A DNA stretch of 13,319 bases, taken from positions 1 to 13,319 of the forward strand of contig JAEXWS010000193.1 of the NCBI GenBank assembly GCA_023406225.1, read 5' to 3'. The position numbers and the translations under genes are program-made. Source of the DNA: Bacillota bacterium (GTDB lineage Bacteria; Bacillota; Clostridia; Oscillospirales; Oscillospiraceae). The notes below the pieces were generated by a model that was given only the letters and a program-made list of their open reading frames with translations, was not told the origin of the DNA and did not search any database. Below, in pieces: positions 1-7,403 of the stretch (its first letter is position 1; every line of letters begins with the position of its first letter).

Positions 1-662
1 GCGTGGCTTGTATCGGTTCCGATGACCGCCGGGGCAGCCTGACTGCTGTGGGCGCCGTGTCTCCCCCGGGCGGCGACCTCTCCGAGCCTGTCTCCCAGGC
101 CACCATGCGGATCGTGAAGGTGTTCTGGGCCCTGGATGCGTCCCTGGCCTACAAGCGTCATTTCCCGGCCATCAACTGGCTGAATTCCTACTCGCTGTAC
201 TTGGACTCCCTGAAGCCCTGGTTCGACGAGAACCTGGGACCGGAGTTCATGCGGGACCGGGGCGCGGCCATGAGCATCCTCCAAAACGAGGCCAGCCTGA
301 ACGAGATCGTCCAGCTGGTGGGCAAGGACGCCCTGTCGCCCGCCGACCAGCTCACGCTGGAAGTGGCCCGGATGGTCCGGGAGGACTTCCTCCAGCAAAA
401 CGCCTTCACCGATATCGACGGCTATTCCAGCTACGACCGCCAGGAGAAGCTGCTGGCCATGATCCTGCACTACGAGACGCTCTGCCGGGATGCCATCGCC
501 AAGGGCGCGGACGTGATGAAGCTCTTCGATATCCCCGCCAGGGAGAAGATCGGCCGCGCCAAGAGCGTGCCCGCCGAGGAGTATGCGCAGGTCTATGAGG
601 AGATCGAAACGGAGATGGCGCGGGAGATCGCGGAGATCGCCGCTCAGGGAGGTGACAACTGA
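1..662 (+). CDS. ntpA: V-type ATP synthase subunit A (catalytic), C-terminal part
   Basis: Partial gene: about 219 C-terminal residues are visible and the true start lies left of the window (the GTG at 3 is internal). Subunit A is the catalytic nucleotide-hydrolysing subunit of the V1/A1 head of the rotary V/A-type ATPase. The visible part opens with the family-typical GSLTAVGAVSPPGGDLSEP segment, then RIVKVFWALD, RHFPAINWLNSYSLY and the helical C-terminal domain. The Walker A P-loop and the non-homologous insert would be upstream and cannot be checked. The frame runs uninterrupted to TGA at 660-662, and the ntpB ATG begins on the last base of that stop (TGATG), a one-base overlap typical of translationally coupled ATPase subunits. 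Identification is secure. Whether the enzyme moves H+ or Na+, and whether it mainly makes or uses ATP, cannot be read from this fragment. Confidence 0.96.
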   Translation, partial: VACIGSDDRRGSLTAVGAVSPPGGDLSEPVSQATMRIVKVFWALDASLAYKRHFPAINWLNSYSLYLDSLKPWFDENLGPEFMRDRGAAMSILQNEASLNEIVQLVGKDALSPADQLTLEVARMVREDFLQQNAFTDIDGYSSYDRQEKLLAMILHYETLCRDAIAKGADVMKLFDIPAREKIGRAKSVPAEEYAQVYEEIETEMAREIAEIAAQGGDN

Positions 663-2047
663 TGATCCGTGAATATAAGACCGTAGAGGAGATCGTAAGC
701 CCTCTGATGATGGTCCGCATGGTGGAAAACGTCACCTACGACGAGCTGGTGGAAGTGGAGCTGCATGACGGCTCCGTTCGCCGGGGCAAGGTGCTGGAGG
801 TCAACGGCGACACCGCCGTCGTCCAGCTGTTTGAGTCCGCCGCGGGCATCAACCTGGCGGACGCCAAGGTCCGCTTCCTGGGCCATCCCTTGCAGCTGGG
901 CGTGTCCGGCGATATGCTGGGCCGCGTGTTCAACGGCATGGGCCAGCCCATCGACGGCGGCCCCGACATTTTGCCGGAGGAGTACCGGGACATCAACGGC
1001 CTGCCCATGAACCCCGCCGCCCGGGACTATCCCAACGAGTTCATCCAGACCGGCGTTTCCACCATCGACGGCTTGAACACCCTGGTCCGCGGCCAGAAGC
1101 TGCCTATTTTCTCCGGGTCCGGCCTGCCTCACGCGAACCTGGCGGCGCAGATCGCCCGGCAGGCCAAGGTGCGGGGCGATGTGGCCAGCAACTTCGCCGT
1201 GGTGTTCGCCGCCATCGGCATCACCTTCGAGGAGTCGGAGTTCTTCGTCAGTGAGTTCCGCCGCACCGGCGCCATCGACCGGACCGTGCTGTTTTCAAAC
1301 CTGGCCAACGACCCCGCCGTGGAGCGCATCTCCACCCCCCGCATGGCCCTGACCGCCGCCGAGTATCTGGCCTTTGAAAAGGGGATGCACGTGCTGGTCA
1401 TCATGACCGATATCACCAACTACGCCGAGGCCCTGCGCGAGGTCTCCGCCGCCAAGAAAGAGGTCCCCGGCCGCCGCGGCTTCCCCGGCTACCTGTACAC
1501 GGACCTGGCGACGCTCTATGAGCGCGCGGGCCGCCGCCTGGGCAACCCCGGCTCCATCACCCTCATCCCCATCCTGACCATGCCCGAGGACGACAAGACC
1601 CACCCCATCCCCGACCTGACGGGCTATATCACCGAGGGTCAGATCATCCTGAGCCGGGCGCTGTACCGCCAGGGCATCCATCCCCCCGTGGACGTGCTGC
1701 CCAGCCTTTCCCGTTTGAAGGACAAGGGCGTGGGCGAGGGCAAGACCCGGGAGGACCACGCCAGCACCATGAACCAGATCTTCGCCGCCTACTCCACCGG
1801 CAAGGACAACAAGGAGCTGATGAGCATCCTGGGGGAAGCCGCCCTGACGCCCACGGACCTGCTGTACGCCAAGTTTGCCGACGAATTTGAAAAGCGTTAT
1901 GTGAACCAGGGCTATGAGGAGAACCGCTCCATTGAAGAGACGCTGGACCTGGGCTGGGAGCTTTTGAGCATCCTGCCCAAGGCCGAGCTGAAGCGGATCA
2001 AGCCCGAGCTGATCGAGAAATACTGGCCGAAGAAAGACCAGGAATAA
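662..2047 (+). CDS. ntpB: V-type ATP synthase subunit B
   Basis: Complete 461-residue gene, normal for the family. Subunit B is the non-catalytic partner that alternates with A in the A3B3 hexamer of the cytoplasmic head. The N-terminal beta-barrel (about 1-75) is followed by a RecA-like core. Where a catalytic subunit would carry a P-loop, this protein has the B-type sequence PIFSGSGLPH (148-157), which lacks GKT/S. Further landmarks are ALREVSAAKKEVPGRRGFPG (257-276), the segment DLATLYERAGR (281-291) and the conserved VLPSLSRL (345-352), whose arginine lies at the A/B interface in known structures. The start is fixed by the TGATG overlap with ntpA. The gene ends in TAA, 15 bases before ntpD, with the ntpD ribosome-binding site in between. 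Confidence 0.98.
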   Translation: MIREYKTVEEIVSPLMMVRMVENVTYDELVEVELHDGSVRRGKVLEVNGDTAVVQLFESAAGINLADAKVRFLGHPLQLGVSGDMLGRVFNGMGQPIDGGPDILPEEYRDINGLPMNPAARDYPNEFIQTGVSTIDGLNTLVRGQKLPIFSGSGLPHANLAAQIARQAKVRGDVASNFAVVFAAIGITFEESEFFVSEFRRTGAIDRTVLFSNLANDPAVERISTPRMALTAAEYLAFEKGMHVLVIMTDITNYAEALREVSAAKKEVPGRRGFPGYLYTDLATLYERAGRRLGNPGSITLIPILTMPEDDKTHPIPDLTGYITEGQIILSRALYRQGIHPPVDVLPSLSRLKDKGVGEGKTREDHASTMNQIFAAYSTGKDNKELMSILGEAALTPTDLLYAKFADEFEKRYVNQGYEENRSIEETLDLGWELLSILPKAELKRIKPELIEKYWPKKDQE

Positions 2048-2062
2048 GGAGGGGGGTCACCA

Positions 2063-2761
2063 ATGGCGAATATCACGGTAAGCCCCACCCGTATGGAGCT
2101 CACCCGCCTCAAGGGCAAGCTGCGCACCGCTCAGCGGGGCCACAAGCTGCTCAAGGACAAGCGGGATGAGCTGATGAAGCAGTTTCTGGACACGGTCCGG
2201 GAGGTCCGCGCCCTCCGCGCTGAGGTGGAGGAGGAGCTGATGACGGTGCACAAGTCCTTCACCGTCGCCTCCGCCCTCATGAGCTCCGAGGCCATGGAGC
2301 AGGCGCTGGTGTACCCCAAGCAGAGCGTGGAACTGACGATGACGTTCCAGAACATCATGTCCGTCAACGTTCCCGTCTACCAGTACCAGACAAAGACCAA
2401 ATCCGACTCCGACATCTACCCCTACGGCTTCGCGGCCACCTCCGGCGAGCTGGATACCGCCGTGGACGCTCTGGGAAGGGTGTTTCGGAAGATGCTCAAG
2501 CTGGCGGAGATCGAAAAATCCGCCCAGCTCATGGCGGAGGAGATCGAAAAGACCCGCCGCCGGGTGAACGCCCTGGAATACGTGGTCATCCCGGATACCC
2601 AGGACTCCATCCGCTATATCACCATGAAGCTGGATGAAAACGACCGCGCCACCACCACCCGGCTGATGAAGGTGAAGGATATGCTGCTCAAGCAGGCCAT
2701 CGAAGAGCAGCGCGTCCGGGACGAGAAGGCCATGCAGGCGTTCAAGGCCCAGGAAATTTAA
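2063..2761 (+). CDS. ntpD: V-type ATP synthase subunit D (central rotor shaft)
   Basis: Complete 232-residue gene. Subunit D forms the long coiled-coil central stalk that turns inside the A3B3 head and passes torque to the membrane ring. The N-terminus shows the family signature PTRMELTRLKGKL followed by GHKLLKDKRDEL (about 9-37). Both termini are long charged helices, as expected for the paired coiled coil, and the middle (about 75-130) is the more globular part. The start at 2063 follows a strong AAGGAGGGGG ribosome-binding site (2046-2056). Gene order A-B-D is standard for bacterial V-type operons. No further ATPase subunit follows, so the operon's coding part ends here, and the next 49 bases can form a hairpin. 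Confidence 0.97.
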   Translation: MANITVSPTRMELTRLKGKLRTAQRGHKLLKDKRDELMKQFLDTVREVRALRAEVEEELMTVHKSFTVASALMSSEAMEQALVYPKQSVELTMTFQNIMSVNVPVYQYQTKTKSDSDIYPYGFAATSGELDTAVDALGRVFRKMLKLAEIEKSAQLMAEEIEKTRRRVNALEYVVIPDTQDSIRYITMKLDENDRATTTRLMKVKDMLLKQAIEEQRVRDEKAMQAFKAQEI

Positions 2762-2809
2762 AACCAATGGCTGGGCGGTGCGGCGAATGCCGTACCGCTT
2801 TGCCGGTTT
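2761..2809 (+). other. Long imperfect hairpin filling the ntpD-fprA gap
   Basis: The core stem pairs 2775-2784 (GCGGTGCGGC) with 2789-2798 (GCCGTACCGC) around a GAAT loop, ten pairs including one G-U. Outside it, GGC (2769-2771) can pair with GCC (2802-2804) and AAACC (2761-2765) with GGTTT (2805-2809), separated by small bulges. The structure starts on the last base of the ntpD stop codon and ends just before the AAGGAG site of the next gene. There is no proper U-run after it, so it is a poor intrinsic terminator. It may instead protect or process the ATPase mRNA, or partly attenuate read-through. The pairing is seen in the sequence; the role is inferred. Confidence 0.5.
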
Positions 2810-2827
2810 ACACAAAGGAGAACCAAC

Positions 2828-4033
2828 ATGCACGCTGTACATGCGATCACCCCCGACCTCTTCTGGCTGGGCGCCTCCGACCGGCGGCTGGCCCTGTTCG
2901 AGAACGCGTTTCCCGTGCCCCGGGGCGTCAGCTACAACGCCTATCTGGTCCGGGACGAAAAGACGGTCCTGCTGGACACGGCGGACATGGCCGTGAGCGA
3001 ACGGTTCATGGAAAATCTGGAATACGCGCTGGACGGCAGGCCGCTGGATTATCTGGTGGTGAACCATATGGAGCCGGACCACTGCGCCACCCTGGGCGAG
3101 GTGCTGCGCCGTTGGCCGGGCGTTCAGGTGGTGGGCAATTCCAAGACCCTGTCCATGATCGGCCAGTTTTTCAGCTATGACATGGAGGGCCGGACCTTGA
3201 CGGTCAAGGAAGGCGACGTCCTGACCACCGGGCGGCACACGTTTTCCTTCTACATGGCGCCCATGGTCCACTGGCCGGAGACGATGGTCACTTACGACGC
3301 GGCGGACAAGGTCCTCTTCTCCGCCGACGCCTTCGGCACCTTCGGCGCCCTCAGCGGGAACCTGTACGCCGACGAGCTGGACTTTCCCCATGAGTGGCTG
3401 CCGGACGCCCGGCGGTATTACGCGAACATCGTGGGCAAGTACGGCGCGCAGGTCCAGGCGCTGCTGAAAAAGGCCGCCGGACTGGAGATCCAATACCTCT
3501 GCCCGCTCCACGGGCCCGTGTGGCGGCAGGAGATCGAGTGGTACGTGGAAAAGTACCAGCGCTGGAGCACCTATACCCCGGAGGACCGGGCCGTGGCCAT
3601 CTTCTGCGGCTCCGTCTACGGCCATACGGAAAACGCGGCGGATATCCTGGCCTGCCGCCTGGCCGAGCGGGGCGTGAAAAACATCGCCCTTTACGACGTG
3701 TCCGTAACTCACGTTTCCCACCTGGTATCCGAGGCGTTCCGGTGCAGCCATCTGGTGCTGGCCTCCGCCACGTACAACGGCGGCATCTTCACTCCCATGG
3801 AGAACCTGCTGCTGGATCTGAAGGCCCACGGCCTGCAAAACCGCACGGTGGCTCTCATCGAAAACGGCACCTGGGCGCCCCAGTCCGGGCGGCTGATGCG
3901 GGAGATCGTAGGCTCTATGAAGAACATGACGGTGCTGGACGACGCCGTGAGTCTCCGCTCCTCCGTGAAAGAGGAGCAGAGAGCGGCGCTGGAAGCCCTG
4001 GCGGATAAGCTGGCGGCGGAGCTGGCGACCTAA
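2828..4033 (+). CDS. fprA: FprA family A-type flavodiiron protein
   Basis: Complete 401-residue cytoplasmic protein, the usual size for class A flavodiiron proteins, which reduce O2 to water and/or NO to N2O in anaerobes using electrons from rubredoxin or related carriers. Residues about 1-250 are a metallo-beta-lactamase-like domain with every expected diiron ligand: H80-x-E82-x-D84-H85 (in NHMEPDHCA), H148, D167 (SADAFGTFG) and H228 (CPLHGP). Residues about 255-400 are a flavodoxin-like FMN domain with the phosphate-binding loop GSVYGHTEN (261-269), plus SATYNGGIF and ENGTWAPQSG. No C-terminal rubredoxin or reductase extension is present, so a separate donor is needed. The start is set by AAGGAG at 2815-2820, seven bases before the ATG. 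The gene follows ntpD after 66 bases and may share its transcript; no independent promoter is obvious. O2 versus NO preference cannot be decided from sequence. Confidence 0.95.
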   Translation: MHAVHAITPDLFWLGASDRRLALFENAFPVPRGVSYNAYLVRDEKTVLLDTADMAVSERFMENLEYALDGRPLDYLVVNHMEPDHCATLGEVLRRWPGVQVVGNSKTLSMIGQFFSYDMEGRTLTVKEGDVLTTGRHTFSFYMAPMVHWPETMVTYDAADKVLFSADAFGTFGALSGNLYADELDFPHEWLPDARRYYANIVGKYGAQVQALLKKAAGLEIQYLCPLHGPVWRQEIEWYVEKYQRWSTYTPEDRAVAIFCGSVYGHTENAADILACRLAERGVKNIALYDVSVTHVSHLVSEAFRCSHLVLASATYNGGIFTPMENLLLDLKAHGLQNRTVALIENGTWAPQSGRLMREIVGSMKNMTVLDDAVSLRSSVKEEQRAALEALADKLAAELAT

Positions 4034-4034
4034 C

Positions 4035-4076
4035 AAAAAGAACGCCGGATGCGATGCATCCGGCGTTCTTTTTTTT
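4035..4076. terminator. Bidirectional intrinsic terminator between fprA and asnA
   Basis: A perfect 13-base-pair inverted repeat (4040-4052 with 4056-4068, GAACGCCGGATGC and its complement) has a three-base loop. It is flanked by five A on the left (4035-4039) and eight T on the right (4069-4076). The flanking A/T runs extend the stem and give a U-run to transcripts arriving from either side. It lies one base after the fprA stop and 14 bases beyond the asnA stop on the opposite strand, so it serves both converging units. Confidence 0.95.
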
Positions 4077-4090
4077 CGTATCCGGGGCGC

Positions 4091-5098
4091 TCAGAGCAGC
4101 GTGACCCCGGCGGCCTCACAGCCGGCGATGGTGTCTTGGTCCCACAGGCTGACCTGCACCTCGCCGATGTGGCAGGTGCCCAGCAGCAGCATGCACACCC
4201 GGGACATCCCGATGCCGCCGCCGATGGACTGGGGCAGCCTGCCTTCCAGCAGCATCTGGTGGAAGGGGAGCTTGCGGCGGTGGTCGCAGTTGGCGGCCGT
4301 CAACTGGCGGTCCAGGGCGGCGGCGTCCACCCGGATGCCCATGGAGGAGATCTCAAAGCGGCTTTCCAGCACAGGGTTCCACATCAGAATATCGCCGTTC
4401 AGCTCCCAGTCGTCATAGTCGGGGGCGCGGCCGTCGTGCTTGGAGCCGTCCCGCAGGGTCTTGCCGATCTGCATCAGAAAGACCGTGTGGTGCCTCCGGC
4501 AGATCTCCGTCTCCCGCTCGTTGGGGGTCAGGTCGGGAAAGCGGTCCGCCAGCTCCTGGGTGGTGATAAAATACACGTCCCGGTCCGGCTTGTATTTCAG
4601 GACAGGAAAGGCGTTGCGCAGGGCGGCGGCGGTGTCGCACAGGGTACCCACGATGTCCCGGACGGTCTCCTTCAAATAGAGCACGTTGCGGTTCTGGGGA
4701 TCGATGTGCTTTTCCCAGTCCCACTGGTCCACATAGATGGAGTGGATGTTATCCACCTCCTCGTCCCGGCGGATGGCGTTCATGTCGGTGTAAAGGCCGG
4801 TGCCCACCTTGAACTCATAGCGCATCAGGGCCAGGCGCTTCCATTTGGCCAGGGAGTGGACCACCTGGCCGTCGGTGCCCACATCGGGGATGTCGAAGGT
4901 GACGGCGCGTTCCACGCCGTTCAGATCGTCGTTCAGTCCGGTGGCGCCGTCCACGAACAGGGGGGCGGAGACGCGGTGGAGGTTCAGCCGCACCGTCAGA
5001 CTGTGCTGAAACTCCTGGTGGATCAGTTCAATGGCCCGCTGGAGCTCGTTGTTGGTCAGCGGCATCCGGTAGCCGGCGGGGATCGTGAGTTTGCTCAT
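4091..5098 (-). CDS. asnA: Aspartate-ammonia ligase (AsnA)
   Basis: Complete 335-residue protein, matching AsnA length (about 330). It makes asparagine from aspartate, ammonia and ATP in the cytoplasm, with no glutamine amidotransferase domain, and is structurally related to class II aminoacyl-tRNA synthetase cores. Visible family signatures are the N-terminal VRLNLHRVSAPLFVD (36-50), the VERAVTFDIPD stretch (62-72), SLAKWKRLAL (82-91), EVDNIHSIYVDQWDWEK (114-130), HDGRAPDYDDW (221-231) and the C-terminal glycine-rich LPQSIGGGIGMSR (288-300). The start at 5098 has GAAAGGA about 11 bases upstream. It is the last gene of the gltX/SpoIIM-like/asnA run, 28 bases after the preceding stop. Dependence on free ammonia suits an ammonia-rich anaerobic habitat (inference). 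Confidence 0.97.
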   Translation of the reverse strand: MSKLTIPAGYRMPLTNNELQRAIELIHQEFQHSLTVRLNLHRVSAPLFVDGATGLNDDLNGVERAVTFDIPDVGTDGQVVHSLAKWKRLALMRYEFKVGTGLYTDMNAIRRDEEVDNIHSIYVDQWDWEKHIDPQNRNVLYLKETVRDIVGTLCDTAAALRNAFPVLKYKPDRDVYFITTQELADRFPDLTPNERETEICRRHHTVFLMQIGKTLRDGSKHDGRAPDYDDWELNGDILMWNPVLESRFEISSMGIRVDAAALDRQLTAANCDHRRKLPFHQMLLEGRLPQSIGGGIGMSRVCMLLLGTCHIGEVQVSLWDQDTIAGCEAAGVTLL

Positions 5099-5126
5099 AA
5101 GTTGAAGAGTCCTTTCAAGTTGAATG

Positions 5127-5756
5127 TTACAAAAAGAGGGATGCAGCCCAGGGCGTGACGTATGCCTCCATCAGCGCGGCCGCAAGCAGCAGGGGGATCA
5201 GCACCAGCAAAAGCAGCCGGGAGATCAGCACCAGACAGTCCCACAGGCCCAGGGCGGTCTTGTCCCGGCGGCACCGCCGGGTCAGCTGGCCACAGACATA
5301 AAGGCCCATGGAGAGGGCCAGGACCATGGACGGGAATTCAAAAATGCCGTGGGGCAGAAGCGCGGCCAGGAACACGGCCAGGGAAAGGCCGTTCGCCGCG
5401 TAATAAGCGGCCAGCGCGCCCAGCAAAATGGCGTTCATGCCCAGGGCCAGGGCGGGGAGTTGGACGAAGGGGATCAATCCGTAGATCATGGTGAAGGCCA
5501 TGGCCCGCAGATTGTTGGAGAACAGGGCCGGGACGGATAACGCGCCGGACCCGTCCAGGATATCCGCGGAGGAGAACCATCCCAAAACAGACCCCATCAG
5601 CCGGTCCAGCAGATCGGGGAATGCAAGAAAGAAAGCGAAGGATAACAGGATCAAAAGGCAGAAGGCGGCGGCGCAGCGCCGGACCTCCGCCGCCCAGCCG
5701 TCCTTCCAGGCGTCCCGCAGGCCGCCGAACTGGTACTGCAAAACGCCCTTCAGCAT
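5127..5756 (-). CDS. SpoIIM/DUF95 family membrane protein
   Basis: Complete 209-residue integral membrane protein. Hydrophobic segments lie at about 27-48, 84-122 (probably two spans), 124-157 and 173-198. Family features are NNLRAMAFTMIYGLIPF (81-97), the central LPHGIFEFP (134-142) and the C-terminal glutamate motif LMEAYVTP (195-202). Bacillus SpoIIM belongs to the DMP machine of engulfment, but the PHGIFE-type motif seen here is, as far as I recall, more typical of a broader DUF95 branch of unknown function. I therefore give the family and not the sporulation role. Its ATG lies inside the end of gltX (seven-base overlap) with only a weak ribosome-binding site, implying translational coupling. 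No separate sporulation promoter is apparent. It is flanked by gltX upstream and asnA downstream. Confidence 0.85.
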   Translation of the reverse strand: MLKGVLQYQFGGLRDAWKDGWAAEVRRCAAAFCLLILLSFAFFLAFPDLLDRLMGSVLGWFSSADILDGSGALSVPALFSNNLRAMAFTMIYGLIPFVQLPALALGMNAILLGALAAYYAANGLSLAVFLAALLPHGIFEFPSMVLALSMGLYVCGQLTRRCRRDKTALGLWDCLVLISRLLLLVLIPLLLAAALMEAYVTPWAASLFL

Positions 5757-7231
5757 GACCGAAGCTTTTCAAGGCCCAGGCGCAGACGGCGCAGCGTCTC
5801 GTCTTTTCCAAGGATATGGCACAGCTCCACCGCTCCGCCGGGCGTCACCAGCTTGCCCGCCGCCGCAATGCGGACGGGCCACATCAGCGTGGCGTTTTTG
5901 ACCTCCAGCTTCGCGGCAAGGCCCGTCAGAGTATCGTGGACGGCCTCCGCGGTCCATGCTTCGACGCCCTCCAGGGCTGGGATGGCGGCCTCCAGCATAG
6001 CGGCGGAGATCTTGGCGTCTGTCTTGGATTTTTTGTTGGTAAAAAACTCCGCGTCATAGTCCGGGAGCCGGTCGAAGAAATCCACCTTTTCGGGGATGTC
6101 CGTCAGCTTTTCGCACCGGGCCTGAAGCAGGGCGGCCACGGCGGCGGCGTCGATGGCGGGATCTTGCACGCTCCGGCGGATATAGGGCTCCGCGGCCCTG
6201 GCGAAGTCCTCCGGAGACAGGGCGCGCAGATAGGTGGCGTTGAAATAGTCCAGCTTGGCCAGATCGAAAATGGCGGGGGACTTGGAGATGCCCGCGATGT
6301 CAAAGACCTTCACCAGCTCGTCCAGGGAGAAGATCTCCTGCTCGGCGTATTCGCCCTTGGGCGCCCAGCCCAGCAGGGCCACGTAATTCAAAACCGCGTC
6401 GGTCAGATACCCTTCGGCGATCAGGTCCTCGTAGGAGGGGTCCCCGTGGCGCTTGGACATCTTGTTGTGCTGGTCCCGCATGACGGGGGAGCAGTGGACA
6501 TAGGTGGGGATGTCCCAGCCGAAGGCCTCGTACAGCAGGTTGTACTTGGGGGCGGAGGACAGGTATTCGCTGCCCCGGACCACATGGGTAATGCCCATCA
6601 GGTGGTCGTCCACCACGTTGGCGAAGTTATAGGTGGGCAGACCGTCCCGCTTGAGGAGCACCTGGTCGTCCAGCGTCTTGTTTTCCACCGTGATGTCCCC
6701 GAAGGACACGTCGTGGAAGGTGGTGACGCCCTCGCGGGGGATGCGCTGGCGGATGACGTAGGGCCTGCCCGCCGCCAGGTTCGCGGAGACCTCCCCGGCG
6801 CTCAGCGCGCGGCAGGGGTCCTCGCGGCGGTCGAAGCCCTCCTCCTCCGTCTTTTCGCAGAAGCAGTAATAGGCCGCGCCCCGCTCCACCAGAAGCTCGG
6901 CGTATTTGCCGTACAGACCACGGCGCTGCGACTGGATATAGGGGCCCACGGGGCCGCCCACGTCGGGCCCCTCGTCGTGGTCCAGGCCGCATTCCGCCAT
7001 GGTGCGGTAAATGACGTCGGTGGCGCCCTCCACCAGGCGGCCCTGGTCGGTGTCCTCGATGCGGAGGATAAAGGTGCCGTCCGCGTGCCGGGCGATGAGC
7101 CAGGTGTACAGCGCGGTGCGCAGATTGCCCACGTGCATGTAGCCGGTGGGGGAGGGGGCGAACCGGGTGCGGACCTTCCCCCTGGGGATGCGGGCCTCCA
7201 TCTCTTCAAAAAATGCCATATCAAGAGCCAT
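5750..7231 (-). CDS. gltX: Glutamyl-tRNA synthetase (class I)
   Basis: Complete 493-residue cytoplasmic enzyme that charges tRNA-Glu with glutamate. In organisms lacking GlnRS it usually also charges tRNA-Gln for amidation by GatCAB; that dependence is not testable here. The HIGH-type ATP motif is in FAPSPTGYMHVGNLRTAL (24-41, with HVGN at 33-36) and the KMSKR loop at 257-261. LRIEDTDQGR (56-65), RGSEYLSSAPKYN (219-231) and VALLGWAPKG are also typical. CFC at 123-125 and C140 resemble part of the zinc-knuckle region, but a full four-ligand set is not evident. The C-terminal third is the anticodon-binding domain. The start at 7231 follows an ideal GGAGGT (7238-7243) six bases away. An ATG four codons later is possible but less well placed. 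It is the first gene of the minus-strand operon, with its own promoter at 7275-7303. Confidence 0.97.
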   Translation of the reverse strand: MALDMAFFEEMEARIPRGKVRTRFAPSPTGYMHVGNLRTALYTWLIARHADGTFILRIEDTDQGRLVEGATDVIYRTMAECGLDHDEGPDVGGPVGPYIQSQRRGLYGKYAELLVERGAAYYCFCEKTEEEGFDRREDPCRALSAGEVSANLAAGRPYVIRQRIPREGVTTFHDVSFGDITVENKTLDDQVLLKRDGLPTYNFANVVDDHLMGITHVVRGSEYLSSAPKYNLLYEAFGWDIPTYVHCSPVMRDQHNKMSKRHGDPSYEDLIAEGYLTDAVLNYVALLGWAPKGEYAEQEIFSLDELVKVFDIAGISKSPAIFDLAKLDYFNATYLRALSPEDFARAAEPYIRRSVQDPAIDAAAVAALLQARCEKLTDIPEKVDFFDRLPDYDAEFFTNKKSKTDAKISAAMLEAAIPALEGVEAWTAEAVHDTLTGLAAKLEVKNATLMWPVRIAAAGKLVTPGGAVELCHILGKDETLRRLRLGLEKLRSC

Positions 7232-7274
7232 GAATGAACCTCCATGCCAAAAATTACATAAAACAGCAACTTAC

Positions 7275-7303
7275 ATTATCTCTATTATCCTGGAGAATGT
7301 CAA
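7275..7303 (-). promoter_or_regulatory. Sigma-A-type promoter of the gltX operon
   Basis: On the minus strand a perfect TTGACA (-35, 7303-7298) is followed after 17 bases by GATAAT (-10, 7280-7275), one mismatch from consensus. Transcription would begin near 7268, giving a leader of about 37 bases that ends in the gltX ribosome-binding site. This is too short for a T-box riboswitch. Confidence 0.88.
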
Positions 7304-7310
7304 GAATGGA

Positions 7311-7339
7311 TTGCGCTTTTCAGGACCTTGTGCTATACT
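7311..7339 (+). promoter_or_regulatory. Sigma-A-type promoter of the trpS operon
   Basis: TTGCGC (-35, 7311-7316) and TATACT (-10, 7334-7339) are separated by 17 bases, and a TG at 7331-7332 gives an extended -10 (TGCTATACT). Transcription would begin near 7346, leaving about 58 bases of leader before trpS. The leader shows no T-box or terminator-antiterminator structure. Its -35 box is only seven bases from that of the divergent gltX promoter. Confidence 0.82.
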
Positions 7340-7403
7340 TTATTAGTTAAATTTTGCCCATTTGCGCGAATTTGCGTTCAATAATTTGTGAGGTGTTCGG
7401 ACC

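Noticed and set aside
3..5. GTG as a start codon for a short ntpA-like protein
   Set aside because: The first visible residues are already inside the conserved A-subunit core, so the gene simply continues to the left of the window.
2057..4036. 659-codon open frame on the minus strand opposite ntpD and fprA
   Set aside because: Shadow frame. GC-rich third positions remove stops from the opposite strand. The translation is a His/Gly/Val-rich string with no recognisable motif, while the plus-strand products are unmistakable.
5816..7237. 473-codon plus-strand open frame opposite gltX
   Set aside because: Antisense shadow of a clear glutamyl-tRNA synthetase.
7340..7403. T-box or other riboswitch before trpS
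   Set aside because: The leader is about 58 bases, with no terminator/antiterminator pair or T-box core sequence.
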